NCBI GenBank assembly: GCA_963691705.1
Contig: OY829541.1
Span: 67,179,189-67,243,188 of the forward strand
Length of the DNA: 64,000 nt
From: Viola odorata
Lineage: Eukaryota > Streptophyta > Magnoliopsida > Malpighiales > Violaceae
Direction: 5' to 3'
The first letter of the stretch is position 1, and every line of letters begins with the position of its first letter. This document shows positions 49,611-64,000 of the stretch, piece after piece. A program made the position numbers and the translations under genes. The notes under the pieces are model-generated. The model saw only the letters and a list, made by a program, of their open reading frames with translations. It made no database searches and was not told the origin of the DNA.

Positions 49611-49962
49611 TAATTTCAGTTTGGAAATAGTAGTCCTTTAGAGAATTGCAAGAAAACGTTATATATAGTCTGTTTTTCAATTTTATCTATAATTTTTTTT
49701 TTTAATTTACGAAGACCTCATCCTTTCTAGTAGTAAAATGATTTTTAGTAACATTAGTTAAAAAATAGACTGTAATAAATTATTGGTTTGTGTTCTAGAA
49801 CATTAAAGGACGGTTATTGTAAAGTTAAATTTTATGCTTGTTGGCCGAGGGTACAATACAAAACACAGAATAATCATTTCAAACATTTTAATCATATCTT
49901 AGGTTCTAATATTGAACCTACTAATAGACTTAGTCGAGTTGGTTAAGGAGGACTTGATTGAT

Positions 49963-51757
49963 AGGGTTTGGGCACCGGCCGGTCCCTAAGGTTAGGCCCT
50001 TTGTTTTTATTGATCCCTAACGGCGACTTATATTCGATCCGGTCCCTGACGTTACCTCCGTAACCCGTCTGCAGTCCCTGATTCCCTAACGGCCCAAACT
50101 GCCGTTAATATCGATTATTTTATTATTATATTTAAAAACGCGTCAGGGTTGTGGGACCCACAACCAAGCTTCCCTGAGAAGCTACGTTAAAGGCCATCTT
50201 TGTCCGTTAACAATTTTTCATTTCCAAACATTTTAATGGGTCCCACGAACGGCTAATTAAGCCTCTTCTTCTTCTCCGTTTCCATGACTTAATTTTCCAT
50301 TTGAAGGTTAGAAAATTTTGAACATAAACCGGAGCAAATTAATTCCTTTTTCCATCTCTTTGCCCTTCATCCTTCGTTAATACTCATCTATTTCAATTTT
50401 CCATCCATTATTTCTTCTTCTTATTTCTCTAATTTCTATTTCACACACATTTTATCCTAATTAATTAATTAAAACCAATTTAACTTGAATAATTATGAAC
50501 TAACTAACCAATTAACTAATTAGATTTAAACCTTAGTTTCTGATTTCCTGCTCCTTTTCTATTTTTTATTTATTTTGTAAAATCGATTTTCAAACCATCT
50601 TCGGACCTCTGCAATTAAACAGCAATCTGCAAATTAATTCCAGAGCCAATCCCACTAAATTTTAATTCAATCTGCAAATTAATTACGGAACCAACACCCA
50701 ATTTGCAAAAATCAATTACCCAATCTGTAAAATCAAAATACCCAATTTGCAATTAATCAAAAAACCAACTCTGCAATTTCAAACCTCTTCAATTAATCAA
50801 AAACCCCACTGCCCAATCCCCTCCTCAACCAGCCGCGAAACCCATCACAGTCGCCGCACCTCCTTCTCAACCCAAACCACCAACCAGCCGCGAAACCCAT
50901 CACAGCCGCCGCACCTCCTTCTCAACCCAAACCACCAACCAGCCGCGAAACCCATCACAGCCGCCTACCAACCAGCCGCGAAACCCATCATAGCCGCCGC
51001 ACCTCCTTATCAACGCAAACCACCAACCAGCCGCAAAACCCATCACAGCCGCCGCACCTCCTTCTCAACCCAAACCACCAACCAGCCGCGAAACCCATCA
51101 CAGCCGCCGCACCTCCTTCTCAACCCAAACCACCAACCAGCCGCGAAACCCATCACAGCCGCCGCACCTCCTTCTCAACCCAAACCACCAACCACCGAAT
51201 CACCGCTGCTTATCCATACAAGATTTGGATTGGAAGAAAATAGAAAAGTGAAAACCCTAATTTATTGGATGACTCGGGAAAAGGGTAAGAAGAAATGATA
51301 GATAGATATGGGAACAGTGATGAGATGAGATGAGATGAAGAAGAAGGGATGACGAGGGCGGGGATGAACCTGGACGGGAAGTTAAATTTTAGTTGGTTTA
51401 TAATTTTAGGTAATTAGTTAATTTTAGTTAATTGGTTAGTTAGTTCATATGTATTCAAGTTAAATTAATTAATTAGGATAAAACGTTAGTTACCGCAATG
51501 TTAACGGACGTTAACAGCTCCGTCCGGTTTTAACGTGGCTTCTTGGGGAAGCTTGGTCGTGGGTCCCACAATCCTGACGCAATTTCAAAAGTAATAATAA
51601 AATAATCATTTTTAACGGCCGTTAGGGCCGTTAGGGAATCAGGGACTGCAGACGGGTTACAGGGGTAACGTCAGGGACCAGATCGAATATAAGTCGCCAT
51701 TAGGGATTAATAAAAACAAAAGGCCTAAGCTTAGGGACCTCCGGATGTCCAAACCCT
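49963..51757. mobile_element. Mutator-like element with ~270-bp TIRs, non-autonomous
   Basis: Starts AGGGTTTGGGCACC and ends TGTCCAAACCCT, with an 8-bp perfect duplication tgattgat on both sides (49955-49962, 51758-51765); 9 bp (ttgattgat) if the last T is not counted. The inverted repeats extend ~270 bp each (shared words cttatattcgatc, gggacccac, caagcttccc). Long TIRs with an 8-9-bp duplication point to the MULE group. No transposase is present. The core carries the 55-bp minisatellite at 50827-51189. Confidence 0.8.
50827..51189 (+). repeat. 55-bp minisatellite, seven units, frame-rotating
   Basis: Units begin at 50827, 50882, 50937 (33-bp truncated copy), 50970, 51025, 51080 and 51135. 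Each unit starts aaccagccgcgaaacccatc and is nearly identical to the others. As 55 is not divisible by 3, each unit shifts the frame, yet the frame 50747-51298 stays open throughout, so the unit lacks stops in all three forward frames. The product would be Pro/Thr/Ser-rich with no known domain. Whether it is translated is unknown. Confidence 0.9.
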
Positions 51758-51830
51758 TGATTGATACTTAAAGGTCTCAAATTCAAATATTGACGTAACT
51801 GTTTTAAAATCCCACAACACTACTTGTGTA

Positions 51831-52784
51831 TATCAGTTAAATTAGATTCGAATAAACACTTAGTGGATGCTTCACACGATAAGAGTCCCAAATGCTTGGG
51901 GTAAAAAAAGGATTATATGATATCTATAGATCACAAAAATATTGGAAGAGGTGAGAGAATTAATGTTTTTTAATACCTAAATTAAAATGTCAACCGTGAA
52001 TCAACGAACGTTAAGTAGCGGGCCCGTGCGTACCGGCCACCCAACACGTGATGAGAGAGCCAAACTAAATTTTTCGATTTTACTTACCACCCTAGTCGCT
52101 AGCTAGAGTCTAGCCAAGCCGTTTTCCCAGCCCAGCTCACACACCTCATCAAAAAGTTCAAAACAGTAAAAAATCAACTTTTTCTAAAAATAATATTAAT
52201 AAGAATTTGGTGTCCAAAGCAAAATGAACAATTTTTTTTGTGGAAAAAATACATAAAACACTATAGTTATAAAATATCCCGCACCTATAAATTTATAATT
52301 TCTTAATATTACATTTTAATTTTTATAATAATTTAAAAATTCTACAATAGTTTATTATTTACAAGTCTCATTTTAAGTTCGGGAATGAAGAAAATCATAT
52401 TATGAAAGCTATCATAATTCAAGTATAATTTTTATTAAAATAGTTGATGTAAGTGGTTCGATATTTTATTTTTTAAATTAAAAATTACTAATTTGATTTC
52501 AATTTGAATAGATTAACCCAGTACAAATAAAATTAATCATAATTAGCTGGGTTTAGTTGCAGTTTAGATGCATTTTATATACGGTCTAATTTCATCCCTC
52601 TAATATGCTTGTTTTTATGTTAAATAAAATAGATGGATGAAATCTAAAATTACATCATTTAGCTATGTTAAATAAAAATTACAAAACGTAGATTGTTATT
52701 ATAAAAAATTACAAATGTAGTGGTGAATTTAATCATTTAGCTATTTTTTGTAACCAATGAATAGAAAAACTATAAAATATAAAG
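51831..52784. other. AT-rich intergenic stretch
   Basis: No gene seen. Confidence 0.4.
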
Positions 52785-53825
52785 AGAGCTTTTGTTTTCA
52801 TACCCAATTAGCCTATTTCCACACTAAAATAGTTAACAGAGAAATTATGTTATTATATTTCAATTTCTCTTATCAAATTTCCTTATATGATAATTTCCGT
52901 ATTTATTTTAATTTATTTTTGAGATTAACCACTTTTTTTTTCTTTTCTTTTTTAAACAATTATTTGAGAAAAAATCTATTTGATATCCAATTATTTTTCC
53001 AGTGTGAAATTTACTCATATTTTTTGATTTTTAATAACCTGACACCCAATTTTATTCTCTTATACATTAATAATAAAGTACCAGCAAAGACTCAATTTCA
53101 AAGTGTTAATACACCACACAATCCCAAATGTTTGTCATTTTATTTTAATTAGTTCCAAATATTTTTTTTAATTTTTATCGATCCCAAACGTTCTATCGGT
53201 TAGTTCAATAGAGTCCTGAATATATTAAAAAAAACGTTAACAGAAACAAACTCCATTAGATTTTATTATTTTAATAATATTTTTTAACAATCAGGTCCCA
53301 CAGGTCAAAAATTTTGTAACAAATATAGAAAATTAAGAAAAATCTACTAAAATATGAAATAATTTTTAAAAAATAGAAAAAATCAAATAAAATAGGAAAG
53401 ACATTTTAAAAAATATAAGAAATTAACAAAAATCTAATAAAAGAAGAAAATATTTTTAAAAATATATTTTTGAAAAAATGAAAAAAATAGGAAATATTTT
53501 TTTTATGCTCATACTTTATCACCAATATGTAACAGAATAAAAGTTGAGTGTCAAGTTATTAAGGATAAAAATTAGGAGTAAATTTTACACAAGATTTTTT
53601 TTTTGGATATCAAATAGATTTTTTCTCAAATAATTGTTTAAAAAGGAAAAGGAAAAAAAGTGGTTAATCCCAAAAATAAATTATACTAATAGATATGAAA
53701 GTTATTATATGAAAAGAATTTGATAAAAGAAATTGAGAAGGTATAACTTCTTTTTATTTTGGTGTGAAAATCAATAAAGTATAAATTAGAATTAAGGTAC
53801 GAAATGAACTTTTTTTGGCAACTAG
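52785..53825. mobile_element. Unclassified element with ~290-bp imperfect inverted repeats
   Basis: About 52800-53080 is mirrored, inverted, by about 53510-53800: shared words include attatttgagaaaaaatcta, tttgatatcca, gattaaccactttttt and ttcacac/tccacac. Exact ends and a duplication could not be fixed. The core is AT-rich without ORFs. A MULE-type long-TIR element is the likeliest class. It ends ~330 bp before the SNL6-like ATG. Confidence 0.6.
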
Positions 53826-54156
53826 TATAAATTTTCCTGTGAGCCGAGCGGAGCCGATACAAGTTTTTCGCTTATTGTTTTTTCTTGCTAATGATCAGCT
53901 GACAAAGCCGGTGCTCTGTGCATGACCACCTATAGATACTCCTCTCTCCTTCTTCCCCCGATTTTCGTATCCCTCTCTCTCTCTCTAAAACCACAGAAAG
54001 ATACCCAAACAAAAAAATAAATGAATCCCAACCGCGTAACTAATTAAAATTAATTAAAGTAATTAATCACGAGAGTGAGAAGAGCTACGACTCTATTACT
54101 ACTAGTAGTACCATTACTCTAGTCACTTTGAGATCTAGAGAAAACGCGCGGCGGCA
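53826..54156 (+). promoter_or_regulatory. Promoter and leader of the SNL6-like gene
   Basis: A (ct)n tract at about 53972-53987 and a short leader ending aaaacgcgcggcggcaATG. A TATA-like tatagatac lies near 53931. Confidence 0.4.
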
Positions 54157-59326
<5,170 letters not shown>

Positions 59327-59859
59327 GATTATTGTTGTTTGTTTAGAATGATAAAATTAATTAAAAGTAATTAGAGCATATGAAATCGCCCTTAATGTCT
59401 TCTGAAAGCATTTGTAATTTTGTAGTCCAAAAAATAACAGTTTTCTTTTTTACTAGAAAATTTTTGATCATACACGAGTATAATCAATTTATCCTTTTAA
59501 GCATTTGGCGGACAGCAGAAAAAATAACTTTTAATATAATTTTTCTATCTTTTTTACACCATTTTCAGTCCATCAAATTTATCAACGTGTCGAGTATGAT
59601 CTTACAAGTTTTGTTTTGTTTTTGGTAAAACACTTTCATCTCTTGTTCTTCCATGGATATTCGACCTTCCAATCGTTTCACCATCTCATGTTTTACTTTA
59701 TATTTTACATATTCTCATATTCACTCAAATCTCAAATCAGTATTTTCAAGTCATAAAAACCTTGATCAGAGTAACAGCAAAAAAAACAACATTAATGCTC
59801 CAGAATGATGTAAATCATTCAACAAGTGTTTTTCTTCTGTTTGGTGATGTTTGTGAAAT
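59327..59859. other. 3' flank of the SNL6-like gene
   Basis: T-rich sequence without ORF support. It should hold the polyadenylation region. Confidence 0.5.
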
Positions 59860-60773
59860 GAGTAATGCTAAATGATAGGAATTGTCAAGAGGAATGATGT
59901 GGCTGTGTCCACATCATTTCTTATTTACAAATTTGCCACCGCGTTCATAATTACGATTTTGCCACCGCTGTTTTGTAATTACCAAATTGTCCTCCCTCCT
60001 CCCAGCAAGTTTCCAGTTTATTTGTTTCTTTGTTTTGTAGGTACATATTTTGATAAATCGAATTACTTACATTTTTTTAGTTAATTGTTGGTTAATCTGT
60101 TATTAAATAATTTGAATTTGTTCTCTAAATTAATTACATGCTTTCAATTTCTTAAATTGATTAATGGTTTGCTCCAATTTCATGTTTTAATTAATTTGTC
60201 AAATTACCGTATTTTTGAAATTAAATCCTGTGTGTTGAGTAATCGGATTTTTGGTTCGAACGGGTGGATCGACATTAATTTTACGAATATTTTGGTCATC
60301 TCGGAATTTTGATAGACCGAAATTTTTCATCTCGGTCCGGTCAATTTCGGTCTATTAAATTTCCGAGATGACCAAAATATTCGTAAAATTAATGTCGATC
60401 CACCCGTTCGAACCAAAAATCCGATTACTCAACACACAGGATTTAATTTCAAAAATACAGTAATTTGACAAATTAATTCAAAACATGAAATTGGAGCAAA
60501 CCATTAAAAATTATTTAATAACAGATTAACCAACAATTAACTAAGAAATGTAAATAATTCGATTTATCAAAATATGTACCTACAAAACAAAGAAACAAAT
60601 AAACTGGAAACTTGCTGGGAGGAGGGAGGACAATTTGGTAATTACAAAACAACGGTGGCAAAATCGTAATTATAAACGCGGTGGCAAATTTGTAAATAAG
60701 GAATGATGTGGACACAGCCACGTCATTCCTCTTGGCAATTCCTTTTGGCAATTCCTATCATTTAGCATTACTC
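59860..60773. mobile_element. Fold-back MULE, 914-bp near-perfect palindrome
   Basis: Flanked by a perfect 9-bp duplication ttgtgaaat (59851-59859, 60774-60782), the size typical of Mutator-like elements. The left arm (59860 to ~60320) and right arm (~60340 to 60773) are nearly identical inverted copies, meeting at a short loop near 60330. The start is GAGTAATGCTAAATGATAGG and the end is its inverse. One arm-specific difference is a duplicated ttggcaattcct near 60735-60755. There is no independent coding capacity; open frames on opposite strands are mirror images of each other. Confidence 0.92.
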
Positions 60774-60904
60774 TTGTGAAATAATTGAAAATTTTCTTTA
60801 TTTCAAATCGAGAATCGAACACAGAAAAACTTGGTTGTGTGAATATAAGAGAAAGAAAAAGCGAAAATTACATGGGGAAATGATCAACATATTTCAAATC
60901 AGGA

Positions 60905-61012
60905 AGGGAGTTTGCTCAGAGATTTGCCATCTGTGCTCAAGGAGGAGCTAAAGAGCTCCTCTCATACAAGAGGTGTCAGAAATAATAGCATACATCATCA
61001 TCGCCACTCCCT
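60905..61012 (-). ncRNA. Candidate C/D box snoRNA, ~108 nt
   Basis: Read on the minus strand, a 7-bp terminal stem (AGGGAGT 61006-61012 with ACTCCCT 60905-60911) encloses a C box ATGATGA (60995-61001) near the 5' end and a D box CTGA (60916-60919) near the 3' end. Inside are a possible D' CTGA (60976-60979) and a degenerate C' TGTATGA (60962-60968). A small hairpin (gaggagctctttagctcctc) lies between C' and D. This is the layout of 2'-O-methylation guide RNAs. The guide sequence before D would be GCACAGATGGCAAATCT; I could not verify an rRNA or snRNA target. Upstream promoter motifs fit a ribosome-biogenesis gene. Not matched to a named family. Confidence 0.5.
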
Positions 61013-61127
61013 CATTCTTTCATTCATATTGCAACAACAAGAAAAAGAAAAACGAACAAGAAAAGGCTAAGAAAACATAAGAGGAGCAAGAAAGATTCGC
61101 TGAGAGTCAGAGACTGCGGCTGAGTTC

Positions 61128-61270
61128 TGAAGTAGGGTTTCTTTCAGTGCGTTAGGGATGGACGTTGGAGCGAACATGCTGTTGTTTTTATAGGTTTTTT
61201 TTATGGGCTTTGTATGGATTTTGAGATTTTGCTGAAAGAGCCCAAAATAGTTGGGCCGTCTAAACAGAGC
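61128..61270 (-). promoter_or_regulatory. Promoter with TATA box, telobox and site II motifs
   Basis: On the minus strand: site II-type TGGGCT/GGCCCAA words (about 61238-61262), then TATA box CCTATAAAAA (about 61185-61194), then telobox AAACCCTA (about 61133-61140) in the leader. Telobox plus site II is characteristic of plant ribosomal-protein and snoRNA genes. The transcription unit would run left through the candidate snoRNA at 60905-61012. Confidence 0.5.
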
Positions 61271-61600
61271 TCTTTTTTAACATAGATAAAAGAAGCATAT
61301 TACAATAAAAAATATTTTTTAGAATATTTTAAATATTATTTTATCCAACATTTGCTAGTTTTGAATTTTGAGATATAAAACTCAATTGGTAATTTTCTTA
61401 AAATTTCTGGGCGTTATTGAGATTTTTCCACATTGCAAATGATTTTTTTTTTGTCAGATTAGAATGATTTAAGAATTTTTATTAGCAATTTGGTCAAACT
61501 TTCTTATACCCTTATTTTAGTAAATGAAAAAGATATTAGCAATAAAAAGATGCAAAATTCAATATATTGTCAGATGTCATCTATGTCCTCACTTCATTTA
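61271..61600. other. Intergenic between divergent promoters
   Basis: AT-rich, no gene. The snoRNA-type unit runs left and the MUSTANG-like unit runs right. Confidence 0.45.
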
Positions 61601-63427
61601 TTTTATTACCACCCGTCCCCCTTCTGTCTTCTCTCCCCCCCTTCTCTCTCACCTCGTAAACAAAAACCCTTTCCCTCTCTCATCGATAAACACCCCCTCG
61701 ATTACTCACTTAATTACGATCCTGCCCCTCCGCCGCCCCCTCACTTCTTCCCTTCCTCCGTTTCCCCCTAAACGCTCCTTATCAGAGGCGCCACCACTCT
61801 CTAATCAAACTTAACCCAGCAAAGTGTCTCCTCTCTTTCCCCAATCCTTCGAGAAGATTTCTGTAAGTGTCGCTTCTTACTTTCATGTCCCTCCTTCGTT
61901 TGTGTTTGTTTTCGAAAAATCGATGAGTGTTTGCTATTAGCTTATTGAAATTGCACAACACGCCATTGGAGGAACTTAAAAATCTATTGTAAAGATATTT
62001 TTTTTGCTTCTACGTGCTCTTCCGCACCATTTTGCTGGCTACTGTCGTTGTGAGGGTTAAACTTGCTTAGTTTGTGGTTTTGTAGCATTCTTTTGTGTGT
62101 TCTTTACATGCTCTTCCGCACCATTTTGGTCATTCAGTGAATAATGGCAGTGCGAGTGCATGTTATTTTTAACTTTGTATTGTTATATTTTGTTTGGGAT
62201 GTTCAAATTCTATGAGCCAGTTATGGTAAATAAATAAAGGGTATATAGTGTGTTGACTGGTGCATTTTGTAACAGGATTATTTTGTGGGTGTGTAGTAGG
62301 TTGTAGAGCTTGGATTCTTGTTAGCTTAAGAAACCTACAGTTTCGCTACTTGTAGGAAATTTTGTAATTGGAGCTTGAAATGCTAATCGTTAATTTATTG
62401 GACAGTGAAGGATTTTAGGAGAAGGTCTCTTGAACATTTAATTACTGGAATGTAACAGTAATGCATCTTGTCTGTTTATGACTGAATCTATTGTGATGTA
62501 GGCTTTCTACTAATCAAGGATGTTTGTTTTATTGTAGAATCTAAATATCTGATGTAATTGGGTAGGTTAAAAGCTATTATTCTGGTGGGATTCAATGAAG
62601 GGAAGCCTACACAGAGAAAATTTGAAGGTGCCTTATTGTTCAACATTTTTGTATGAAGTGGCTGTTATTAAGTCTTACTATGTCATTTCATGCCCTAGAC
62701 TCTTTTTGTTATGCAAGCAACGAATTCTTAAACTTATATGTTTAGCGGATTTCTTCAACTATTTTATCAGTAAAAATTATTTCCCCCTTTTAGTGTTGAA
62801 ATATTGCTTAATTCTATTTTCATTTAATTGTAACTCTCAATATTAATTATGATTAGTTTCTGATAAGTCTGATGAAGTATCTTCTTTCATTTCGTTCGTT
62901 GTTGATGTTGTTAATTTCCATCATAAATATCATTTTTTGCTAGAGCCAGCAAGTCTTGGTTTTTGTTTTCTCAGATTTGTGTTGTATGCTATTATTTAGT
63001 TAAAATGTTAGACACGGTGTAACTTTTGTTCATGGTTTTTTTCCCCTTTGTCCAGCAGGTGCTATCTTTTTGTTCTTTATTTACTGGCTAAGCCAGGTAG
63101 TCTATGTCTAAGGTCCAACAGAGGAGTTTACTTGTGATGCTTTTGCACCATCAAGATGTACCTTTCCATTTCTATGTGCATTAACTGTCTGGTATGATTA
63201 AATTCTTCTTTGTTTGGAATTTGGATATTTTTTACCTCCAGTTTGGATCTGAAGGTTCACAATCGCTTGTGTCCTTATTGTTTCCTCTTTTATTGCAGTA
63301 GCCATATTTTGGTTTGGTTTTTATGTGGTAGCTCCTTTTGGAAAGTACCATTTTGGAACTGGTTAAATCTGTATTGGGAAGGCCCACGAATCAAGCAAAG
63401 TTGCAGCTGCTGATTTGTTTTTGATCC
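61601..63427 (+). promoter_or_regulatory. 5' leader and leader intron of the MUSTANG-like gene
   Basis: 61600-61860 is strongly C/T-rich, as in plant leaders. A consensus donor (tttct|gtaagtgtc, near 61863) and later acceptors (for example ttattgcag near 63299) indicate a leader intron of ~1.4 kb, common in this gene type. A 20-bp word (tgctcttccgcaccattttg) occurs twice in the intron (62015-62034, 62109-62128). Short frames such as 61490-61814 are C/T-tract artefacts. Confidence 0.5.
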
Positions 63428-64000
63428 ATGGCTGATCATGCATTAAATGTGCCTGATCGTGCTGTAGCTGTGGTTGATTCTGATTTGACAATGGATGATC
63501 ATGCTCTGAGTGTCCCTATGGATGCATTAACCATGCCTGATGTTTCTCTTTCCTTGCCGGAAAATCCTTTAGTTATTGGGCAAGAGTTTCCTGATGTTGA
63601 AACTTGCCGAAGGGCATTGAAAGATATTGCAATAGCACTACACTTTGATCTGCGGATTGTTAAATCTGATCGTAGCCGATTTATAGCCAAATGCTCCAAA
63701 GAAGGCTGTCCATGGCGTGTCCATGTTGCAAAGTGCCCTGGAGTTCCAACCTTTTCAATCAGAACCTTACAAGGGGAGCACACCTGTGAGGGAGTGCGCA
63801 ACCTCCACCATCAGCAAGCATCAGTAGGTTGGGTGGCCAGATCTGTAGAAGCACGCATTCGGGATAACCCTCGCTACAAGCCAAAGGAAATTCTGCAAGA
63901 TATCAGGGACCAACATGGGGTTGCTGTGTCTTATATGCAAGCATGGCGCGGGAAGGAACGCAGCATGGCTGCACTTCACGGAACCTTTGAAGAAGGGTTT
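63428..64000 (+). CDS. MUSTANG-like domesticated MULE transposase protein (partial)
   Basis: ATG at 63428 opens a frame that stays open to the window end (191 codons seen). The N-terminus has near-repeats of ADHALNVPD/DDHALSVPM. Residues ~45-130 match the MuDR-type N-terminal DNA-binding domain: EFPDVETCRRALKDIAIAL, then CSKEGCPWRVHVAKC and GEHTCEG with zinc-binding Cys/His. After this come VARSVEARIRDNPRYKPKEI and QAWRGKERSM, which lead into the catalytic-like core beyond the window. This matches plant MUSTANG (MUG) proteins, transposase-derived genes conserved across angiosperms with roles in growth and flowering (family knowledge). No terminal inverted repeat was seen upstream, in line with a domesticated gene. 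It could instead belong to another MULE-derived gene family. Confidence 0.85.
   Translation, partial: MADHALNVPDRAVAVVDSDLTMDDHALSVPMDALTMPDVSLSLPENPLVIGQEFPDVETCRRALKDIAIALHFDLRIVKSDRSRFIAKCSKEGCPWRVHVAKCPGVPTFSIRTLQGEHTCEGVRNLHHQQASVGWVARSVEARIRDNPRYKPKEILQDIRDQHGVAVSYMQAWRGKERSMAALHGTFEEGF

Larger units (their letters stand above)
49926..51830 (+). mobile_element. SINE split by a MULE insertion
   Basis: Left of the MULE, 49930-49962 holds an A-box-like tagtcgagttggttaagg. Right of it, 51766 onward holds a B-box-like aggtctcaaattcaaa at the spacing expected once the 1.8-kb insert and one duplication copy are removed. Both halves read in the same direction. The B box is degenerate, so confidence is moderate. 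Confidence 0.45.

Noticed and set aside
50827..51189. CRISPR-like repeat array
   Set aside because: Units are contiguous without variable spacers, in a plant nuclear transposon.
59872..60751. Pairs of 70-80-codon open frames on opposite strands
   Set aside because: They are mirror images created by the fold-back palindrome.

Overview
The window is nuclear DNA of a flowering plant, most likely a eudicot. It is AT-rich, its genes are split by short GT-AG introns, it carries many plant transposons, and it has plant-specific genes: a DUF1645 protein, a CHX exchanger, an ALA flippase, a plant STE20 kinase, an SNL6-like reductase and a MUSTANG-like domesticated transposase. I cannot name the species.

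Layout. 1-2616: 5' part of a decayed Ty1/copia element on the minus strand (gag with zinc knuckle, long leader, 5' LTR). 4679-8089: a PIF/Harbinger-type element with a Stowaway MITE at its right edge. 10386-11252 (-): DUF1645 gene. 11825-14754: MITE, SINE, a decayed gene copy and a hAT-type MITE. 15070-15396 (+): small secreted six-cysteine, cyclotide-like (probably linear) peptide gene, with a decayed relative about 1.6 kb upstream. 15742-18652: broken or unrecognised coding sequence. 18830-19605: PIF/Harbinger transposase remnant. 19768-22685 (-): CHX cation/H+ exchanger, 3 exons. 23553-30315 (-): P4-ATPase phospholipid flippase, 11 exons, 1173 aa. 36422-43827 (+): STE20/SPAK-like kinase, 20 exons, 687 aa. 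44772-46843 (-): proteasome assembly chaperone 3, 7 tiny exons, 124 aa. 47913-53825: a transposon-rich block (hAT-type MITE, pogo/Emigrant MITE with a CENP-B-like remnant, long-TIR MULE inserted in a SINE, a second long-TIR element). 54157-59326 (+): SNL6/CCR-like reductase, 5 exons, 361 aa; its second intron holds a Pack-MULE carrying two exons of a methionyl-tRNA synthetase. 59860-60773: a 914-bp fold-back MULE. 60905-61012 (-): candidate C/D box snoRNA with a telobox/site II promoter. 63428-64000 (+): start of a MUSTANG-like gene, cut by the window end.

The genes do not form a pathway. They are ordinary housekeeping, transport and signalling genes separated by transposons. The most unusual items are the cyclotide-like gene with its decayed neighbour, the intronic Pack-MULE with its synthetase exons, the candidate snoRNA, the fold-back MULE, and a minisatellite whose 55-bp unit rotates the reading frame. 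Exon models were built by eye from splice sites and reading phase. For the ALA, CHX, kinase, PAC3 and SNL6 genes the summed exons give uninterrupted frames.
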